DNA of 64,000 nt from NCBI RefSeq assembly GCF_046546515.1, contig NZ_JBKHKJ010000005.1, forward strand, positions 124,001 through 188,000, written 5' to 3'. A model generated the notes under the pieces. That model saw only the letters and a program-made list of their open reading frames with translations. It was not told the DNA's origin and made no database searches. This document shows, piece after piece, positions 59,204 to 64,000 of the stretch. Both the position numbers and the translations under genes were made by a program. The DNA comes from Parasediminibacterium sp046546515 (GTDB taxonomy: Bacteria; Bacteroidota; Bacteroidia; Chitinophagales; Chitinophagaceae). The first letter of the stretch is position 1. Each line of letters opens with the position of its first letter.

Positions 59204-60580
59204 ATGCACAGCAACATAACCAATCATGCAGATGCTTCGGTAGATTTTAATATAGACGAAGACAGGGTAGGCTGGCACGACAAAACCCTTTGGTTTATCC
59301 GTGAAAAAAGGGATAAAGCCAGCCACAATATACCAGAATGGGAGCAATTGAGGGAATATGCCTCGCAGATAAAAAACAATGTGCTAAGCAACCTTAGCCA
59401 ATACTTGCAGGCATTTGAAGCGAAAGCCAAAGCCAATGGAATCATTATCCATTGGGCAGCAGATGCGGCGGAACACAATAGCATTGTGCATGGCATCCTC
59501 AAAAAGCATGGCATAGACCGCATGGTGAAAAGCAAAAGCATGCTTACCGAGGAATGTGGCCTGAACGAATACCTAGAAGCCAATGGCGTGGACGTAATAG
59601 ACACCGATTTGGGGGAACGCATTGTACAACTGGCCAAAGAGCCGCCAAGTCATATCGTGCTGCCTTGCATCCATAAGAAGAAAGAAGAAATAGGGGAGTT
59701 GTTCCACGAACACTTAGGCACTGACAAAGGTGCTTCGGATCCTGTGTATCTTACAGCTGCCGCAAGGCAACATCTACGGGAAACTTTTTTAACCCGGAGA
59801 GCTGCCTTAACGGGCGTAAACTTTGCCATTGCCGAAACGGGCGAATTTGTCGTTTGTACCAACGAAGGCAATGCCGATATGGGCGCACACTTGGCTGATG
59901 TGCATATTGCCTGCATGGGCATAGAAAAGATATTGCCCCAGCAGAATCATCTTGGTGTTTTCTTGCGACTGCTGGCGAGGAGTGCCACCGGGCAACCGAT
60001 TACCACATATTCTAGCCATTTTAAAAAGCCGCTACCTGGGCAGGAAATGCATATTGTATTAGTAGATAATGGCAGGAGCATCCATTTAGGCAAGGCAGAT
60101 TTTAGGAATGCCCTAAAGTGTATCCGCTGTGCCGCTTGCATGAATACTTGCCCTGTGTATAGGCGTAGTGGCGGTCATAGTTACCACAATGCAGTGGCTG
60201 GCCCCATCGGCTCTATCCTTACGCCTAATATGGATATGAAAAAGAATGCAGACCTCCCTTTTGCATCTACGCTTTGCGGCAGTTGCAGCAATGTTTGCCC
60301 GGTAAAGATTGATATTCACGACCAATTGTACAAATGGCGGCAGGTACTGATGAAAGAAGGCTATGGCCCCGCTTCAAAAACGGCCAGCATGAAAATTATG
60401 GGCTGGGTATTATCGTCCCCAAAAGTGTATGATTTTTCAGGGAAAGCTGCCCGTTGGGCATTGCGGAACACGCCTTTTGTAGTAAGTAACAAATTGAACC
60501 CTTGGTTCAAGGCAAGGGAAATGCCTGATGCCCCAGAGCAGTCGTTTAAAGAATGGTACAAGAAAAACAGGGATAAATAA
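59204..60580 (+). CDS. lutB: Lactate utilisation protein B (ferredoxin-like iron-sulfur subunit)
   Basis: 458 residues. N-terminal LUD domain (WAADAAEHNSIVHGILKKHG, KSKSMLTEECGLNEYLEANG, AETGEFVVCTNEGNADM), then two 4Fe-4S motifs: CIRCAACMNTCPVY and CGSCSNVCPV. Typical LutB/LldF architecture and length. 61 bp after lutA with a TATAACGTAAAAC repeat in the gap. Confidence 0.96.
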   Translation: MHSNITNHADASVDFNIDEDRVGWHDKTLWFIREKRDKASHNIPEWEQLREYASQIKNNVLSNLSQYLQAFEAKAKANGIIIHWAADAAEHNSIVHGILKKHGIDRMVKSKSMLTEECGLNEYLEANGVDVIDTDLGERIVQLAKEPPSHIVLPCIHKKKEEIGELFHEHLGTDKGASDPVYLTAAARQHLRETFLTRRAALTGVNFAIAETGEFVVCTNEGNADMGAHLADVHIACMGIEKILPQQNHLGVFLRLLARSATGQPITTYSSHFKKPLPGQEMHIVLVDNGRSIHLGKADFRNALKCIRCAACMNTCPVYRRSGGHSYHNAVAGPIGSILTPNMDMKKNADLPFASTLCGSCSNVCPVKIDIHDQLYKWRQVLMKEGYGPASKTASMKIMGWVLSSPKVYDFSGKAARWALRNTPFVVSNKLNPWFKAREMPDAPEQSFKEWYKKNRDK

Positions 60581-60927
60581 TTTTGTTAATACTCAGGTGC
60601 AAGTTTGGTTAATCTGCCACGAAGGCACGAAGACTCAAAGTAGCACAAAGTTTTAAGGGAAGAATAAGAAAAGAAAATAAGAAGAAAAATTATGTTATTA
60701 AGTAATAAGCCATAATTATCTTAATATAATTCTAAGAGGGTTTCGTTCTTGCCCCTCTCCTTTGGAGAGGGGTTGGGGTGAGGTCTCTAAAATAAATAGT
60801 ATTAACTTAATTATGTCTGCATACTTAGTACCTTTTAACCTTCCTTTTCTTCGTGTTTCTTCGTGTTTTTGTGCCTTTGTGGCTAAAAAAACATATTCTA
60901 AAATAGTAACGTTTAAAATGACAACAA
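60581..60927. repeat. Repeat-filled gap between lutB and lutC
   Basis: 347 bp without a gene. Contains GCCACGAAGGCACGAAGACT (60618), its counterpart TTCGTGTTTTTGTGCCTTTG (60860), and a GCCCCTCTCCTTTGGAGAGG hairpin at 60750-60769, followed by GGTTGGGGTGAGG. All belong to the dispersed families of this window. Confidence 0.65.
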
Positions 60928-61512
60928 ATGAGCCGTGAAGCAATATTAAAAGAAGTACTTAAAAACCAGCCTGCCTTATTGCCTTTGCCCAATATTGACA
61001 TATTGCAAGGGGAGTATGATAAAATAGAGGAGTTGAAAAAATGGCTTGATGTGCTGCATATTACTGTACATGAAGTGCCTGATTATGCAGCCATTAAAAC
61101 TATTTTAAAAGAAGAAGTGCCAACTAATTTACGAACAGTAACCACCATCCCAGAATTGAGCGCTACTGCCGTGTTGATTGAAGGCATAAAAGAAAATGCC
61201 CATTTGTTAGAAAATGTAGAACTGGCAATAATCCCCGCCCATTTTGGCGTTGCTGAAAATGGGGCTATGTGGATTACGGATAGCCTTATTCAATACCGGG
61301 TACTCCCATTTATCACCCAGCAATTAGCTGTGGTGGTCAATAAGAAAGACATTGTGTACAATATGCACCAGGCTTATGAAAGAATTGCTGGCACACAATA
61401 TGATTTTGGGGTATTTATAGCTGGCCCGTCCAAAACGGCGGACATTGAGCAATCCTTGGTTTTAGGGGCGCATGGCCCTAAAGGGATGATCGTGTTTTTA
61501 GTGGGTGAATAG
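60928..61512 (+). CDS. lutC: Lactate utilisation protein C (LUD domain)
   Basis: 194 residues. LUD/DUF162 domain with LIEGIKENAHLLENVELAII, PAHFGVAENGAMW, and the C-terminal FGVFIAGPSKTADIEQSLVLGAHGP, the hallmark of LutC/LldG. Third subunit of the L-lactate oxidation system. Start agrees with family length. Confidence 0.95.
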   Translation: MSREAILKEVLKNQPALLPLPNIDILQGEYDKIEELKKWLDVLHITVHEVPDYAAIKTILKEEVPTNLRTVTTIPELSATAVLIEGIKENAHLLENVELAIIPAHFGVAENGAMWITDSLIQYRVLPFITQQLAVVVNKKDIVYNMHQAYERIAGTQYDFGVFIAGPSKTADIEQSLVLGAHGPKGMIVFLVGE

Positions 61513-61526
61513 GGTGGGGCATATTT

Positions 61527-61967
61527 TCAAGAAAGTGAAATGAGGGCGTTTTCTCTTATCAGTTGCTTTTCAACCCACTCTATATAGCTTTTGTCTTTGA
61601 AGTGGAACCACATTTGTCGATACTCGCCTGAATTGTCGATTACAAATCTAAACTCCCTGAATGGTTTGCGCTTTTCTAAAGCTGCTACAAGTTTGGCTCT
61701 AAGTTTTGGGTCTGCAACTTCTTCAGCAAAGTCTGCCATTACCTGAAATGAATCACGGGATTCCATCGGATTAATTTCACAATAATCCAAAAAGTTTTCG
61801 TCTAGTTCGTCTAGGTCTTCTTGCCAGGCTTCTTCTTCTATATCGAAATCTTTGTTAGTATCGGGTACTATAAGCAATTTACCGGTTTGTTTGTGAAAAA
61901 AAGCCCGCAATCCCAAGTCCAATTGTTCTGAAATTTCTTTTATTTTTTCTTTTGTAAAAGTGAGCAT
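61527..61967 (-). CDS. UPF0158 family protein
   Basis: 146 residues. Acidic first half (NKDFDIEEEAWQEDLDELDE), conserved central Phe/Asp pattern (RDSFQVMADFAEEVADPKLR), and the diagnostic GKPFREFR-like segment KRKPFREFRFVIDNSGEYRQ with the following WFHFKDKSYIEWV. Function unknown across the family. Convergent with lutC, 14 bp between stops. Confidence 0.85.
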   Translation of the reverse strand: MLTFTKEKIKEISEQLDLGLRAFFHKQTGKLLIVPDTNKDFDIEEEAWQEDLDELDENFLDYCEINPMESRDSFQVMADFAEEVADPKLRAKLVAALEKRKPFREFRFVIDNSGEYRQMWFHFKDKSYIEWVEKQLIRENALISLS

Positions 61968-62033
61968 ATTGCAATGTTCTAATTTGCCAAAAGTAAAAGA
62001 TTACTTCCAAATATTCAGGCATCCGAATTGTTG

Positions 62034-62586
62034 GGGTGCATAAAACTTTTTCGCTTTGTCCTGATACCCCCGCACTCTATAAAAACCTTATCTTTGTGCT
62101 AGAAATGCACTTGATACAAACTACTTACAAAACTAGTATCTTGACATCCCAATCGGAGTTCTTTTTTTACTAATATTAAAATAGTTGTAGTGCCAAAATA
62201 GGGTTTTGTTTTATGGGTATAAAATCACTCACTTTTTCTCACAAAGCACTCATAAATCACGCACAAATCACTCAAAAAGTACGCACAAAACACGCACAAA
62301 ACACGCTTAAAAATTTGTGGATATTGTTGATAATCAATGATTTAAAACGGCTGAGACGATTTTTGAAAAACGACGAAAAGGGAAAAAGCCCGAAAAAATG
62401 CAAAACTGAAACTATTTTAATAAAAATACCATTAAAATAGATATTATAAAAAATGTGCAAGGGTTTTTGTTTTGCCTTGTTCCTGTTACCCTTTCCTTTG
62501 GGTAACTTGTCCCGGTCTTTCGGAAGGGATGAGGTTTGGCTAGGTTGATTTTTTAATAAAAAATAGCGAAAAACTTTTATGCGCCC
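62034..62586 (+). repeat. Dispersed repeat element, copy C (most complete)
   Basis: 553 bp with outer inverted ends: GGGTGCATAAAACTTTTTCG at the left and, reading the minus strand from 62586, GGGCGCATAAAAGTTTTTCG. Within lie a TATCTTTG promoter-like box (62089-62096), ACTAATATTAAAATAG, a core of CACTCA/CACGCA words (62226-62306), TTGATAATCAATG, the inner CTATTTTAAT, and ATAGATATTATAAAAAATG. It matches copy A (inverted) along about 330 bp and copy B at its ends. Fills nearly all of the 689-bp gap before icd. Confidence 0.8.
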
Positions 62587-62591
62587 AATTG

Positions 62592-62624
62592 TTGAAGCAA
62601 AAAATGTTGAAACCCCTACATTTG
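62592..62624 (+). promoter_or_regulatory. Promoter of icd
   Basis: TACATTTG (62617-62624) is an exact TAnnTTTG element with a TTG at 62592-62594, 22 bp upstream; it lies 32 bp before the isocitrate dehydrogenase start. Confidence 0.65.
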
Positions 62625-62656
62625 TAAACTTCATAAAAAATTAAAGATAGTTAATC

Positions 62657-63886
62657 ATGGCACAAAAAATCAAGGTAGCCAATCCTGTTGTAGAGTTGGA
62701 TGGTGATGAAATGACCCGGATCATTTGGAAGTTTATTAAAGACAAGCTAATCCTTCCATATTTGGAACTAGACATAAAATATTATGACTTGGGTGTGGAG
62801 TACCGTGACGAAACGAATGACCAGGTTACCATTGATGCTGCCAATGCTATTAAACAGTACGGCGTAGGTATTAAATGTGCCACCATTACCCCCGATGAGG
62901 AAAGGGTTGTAGAATTTAAACTGAAACAAATGTGGAAAAGCCCTAATGGCACTATCCGCAACATTTTGGATGGCACTGTGTTCCGCGAGCCGATTGTTTG
63001 CAGCAATGTGCCACGCCTAGTACCCAACTGGACTGCACCTATTTGCATCGGCCGCCATGCTTTTGGTGATCAGTACCGTGCCACCGACTTTGTAACCAAA
63101 GGCAAGGGCAAATTGACTGTAACATTTGAAGGCGAAGATGGCACAAAGCAATCTTATGAAGTATTCAACTTTAAAGGCGATGGTGTTGCCTTGACAATGT
63201 ACAACACAGATGAAAGTATTTTCGGCTTTGCCCGTTCTTGCTTCAACCAGGCACTTGCTAAAAAATGGCCTTTGTACCTTTCTACAAAAAATACTATCCT
63301 TAAAAAATACGATGGCCGCTTCAAAGACATTTTTGAAGAAGTATATCAAAATGAATTCAAGGCCAAATATGTAGAAGCTGGCATTACTTACGAGCACCGC
63401 TTGATTGACGACATGGTAGCAAGTGCGCTTAAATGGCATGGCAATTTTGTATGGGCTTGTAAAAACTATGATGGCGATGTGCAAAGCGATACAGTGGCAC
63501 AAGGCTTTGGTAGCCTTGGCTTGATGACTTCTGTATTGGTAACACCAGATGGCACAGTAATGGAAGCAGAAGCAGCCCATGGTACTGTAACACGCCACTA
63601 CCGTGAACACCAAAAAGGAAAACCAACTTCTACCAACCCCATCGCATCTATCTTTGCATGGACAAGGGGCTTGGAATTCCGTGGCAAATTAGATGGCAAC
63701 CAGCCATTGATAGATTTCTGCCATGCCTTGGAAGAAGTTTGCGTAGCTACTGTTGAAAGCGGCAAGATGACAAAAGACTTGGCTGTTTGTATCCATGGCA
63801 ACAAAGTGAACCATGGTGAGCATTACCTATACACCGAGGAGTTTTTAGATGCTTTGGATGAAAACTTAAAAGCAAAATTGGGTTAA
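62657..63886 (+). CDS. icd: NADP-dependent isocitrate dehydrogenase (eukaryote-like type)
   Basis: 409 residues. Oxidative decarboxylation of isocitrate to 2-oxoglutarate in the TCA cycle. VVELDGDEMTRIIWKFIKD, SPNGTIRNILDGTVFREPI, IGRHAFGDQYRATDFV, the metal-binding IDDMVASALKWHG, and EAAHGTVTRHYREHQKGKPTS with STNPIASIFAWTRGL are those of the homodimeric subfamily II shared with eukaryotes, unlike E. coli Icd. NADP preference is inferred from the His/Arg after GTVT (HGTVTRHYR). Monocistronic, with its own promoter. Confidence 0.97.
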   Translation: MAQKIKVANPVVELDGDEMTRIIWKFIKDKLILPYLELDIKYYDLGVEYRDETNDQVTIDAANAIKQYGVGIKCATITPDEERVVEFKLKQMWKSPNGTIRNILDGTVFREPIVCSNVPRLVPNWTAPICIGRHAFGDQYRATDFVTKGKGKLTVTFEGEDGTKQSYEVFNFKGDGVALTMYNTDESIFGFARSCFNQALAKKWPLYLSTKNTILKKYDGRFKDIFEEVYQNEFKAKYVEAGITYEHRLIDDMVASALKWHGNFVWACKNYDGDVQSDTVAQGFGSLGLMTSVLVTPDGTVMEAEAAHGTVTRHYREHQKGKPTSTNPIASIFAWTRGLEFRGKLDGNQPLIDFCHALEEVCVATVESGKMTKDLAVCIHGNKVNHGEHYLYTEEFLDALDENLKAKLG

Positions 63887-63943
63887 TAATGTTCTTGAAA
63901 TAACTTCTTCAAGAAGGAAATTTTTAAACTACTTGGGGTTACT

Positions 63944-63992
63944 AAAAACCCTGAAAGGGTTGAACAATAGTAGCCACGGGTGCAACCCGTGG
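63944..63992. repeat. CCCTGAAAGGG...CCACGGGTG palindromic repeat, copy 2
   Basis: AAAACCCTGAAAGGGTTGAA and CCACGGGTGCAACCCGTGG, about 95% identical to 40332-40381. Lies 58 bp after icd and could end its transcript as paired hairpins. Confidence 0.85.
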
Positions 63993-64000
63993 TTGAATTA

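Noticed and set aside
62226..62310. CRISPR-like array of GCACAAAACACGC units
   Set aside because: Units are only 8-12 bp, degenerate and without spacers of constant length; no cas genes are present.
62213..62634. Open frames on both strands in repeat copy C
   Set aside because: They follow the tandem core of the repeat element and have no counterpart in copies A and B.

Overview
The window comes from a member of the Bacteroidota, most likely a Chitinophagaceae-like or Sphingobacteriia-like genome. The signs are the Bacteroidota promoter element TAnnTTTG in front of several genes, a Bacteroidota-type gene set (gliding/T9SS C-terminal domain, PKD and DUF4397 lipoproteins, DUF4369-TlpA thioredoxin), A-rich translation start regions without strong Shine-Dalgarno sequences, and intergenic regions packed with short palindromic repeats. 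Base composition is moderate to AT-rich.

Layout. 0-2.1 kb: two cell-surface lipoproteins. 2.3-3.4 kb: D-lactate dehydrogenase. 3.7-8.6 kb (minus): a complete stressosome module (RsbR, RsbS, RsbT, an RsbX/SpoIIE-type phosphatase fused to an RsbT-like ATPase domain) that runs on into a histidine kinase and a single-domain response regulator. 8.7-12.5 kb: a scarred restriction-modification locus between inverted copies of a dispersed repeat. It holds the front third of a cytosine-C5 methyltransferase and a Sau3AI-like endonuclease lacking its front, with a divergent regulator plus small nuclease cassette between them. 12.5-14.3 kb: a membrane-anchored MutS-like ATPase. 14.5-14.9 kb: tmRNA. 15.3-27.9 kb: the S10 and spc ribosomal protein genes from rpsJ to secY and map. 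The block is cut at both ends: no str-operon genes lie upstream and no infA/rpmJ/rpsM/rpoA genes downstream. 28.2-31.9 kb: a giant adhesin-like protein with a gliding-motility C-terminal domain. 32.8-37 kb (minus): rpmA-rplU, a sirtuin, a nitroreductase, a DUF433/DUF5615 toxin-antitoxin pair and a small phosphoesterase.

37.4-52.2 kb (plus): an arginase-fold protein that appears to have lost metal ligands, then a trp transcription attenuator (a 20-residue leader peptide with three consecutive Trp codons, an antiterminator and an intrinsic terminator), trpE, trpG, trpD, trpC, trpF, an unexpected 622-residue secreted repeat protein, trpB, trpA, then hisH, hisA, hisF, hisIE and a TlpA-like thioredoxin. 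Short repeats lie between these genes and, unusually, inside trpE, trpG and trpA, and one supplies the start codon of hisA.

52.3-61.5 kb: a sugar-acid catabolic locus. A minus-strand set (altronate-dehydratase family protein, short-chain dehydrogenase, fumarylacetoacetase-family hydrolase) faces an AraC regulator and the lactate-oxidising lutABC genes. Together they fit a non-phosphorylating L-fucose/L-rhamnose type route that releases pyruvate and L-lactate. 61.5-64 kb: a UPF0158 protein, a third copy of the dispersed repeat element, and NADP-dependent isocitrate dehydrogenase.

Main observations for follow-up: the trp attenuator, the dispersed repeat family with terminal inverted repeats and exchangeable tandem cores, the restriction-modification scar, the stressosome wired to a two-component system, the ligand-poor arginase homologue, and repeats captured inside amino-acid biosynthesis genes. 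All functional statements rest on reading the sequence and recalling families; no database search was run.
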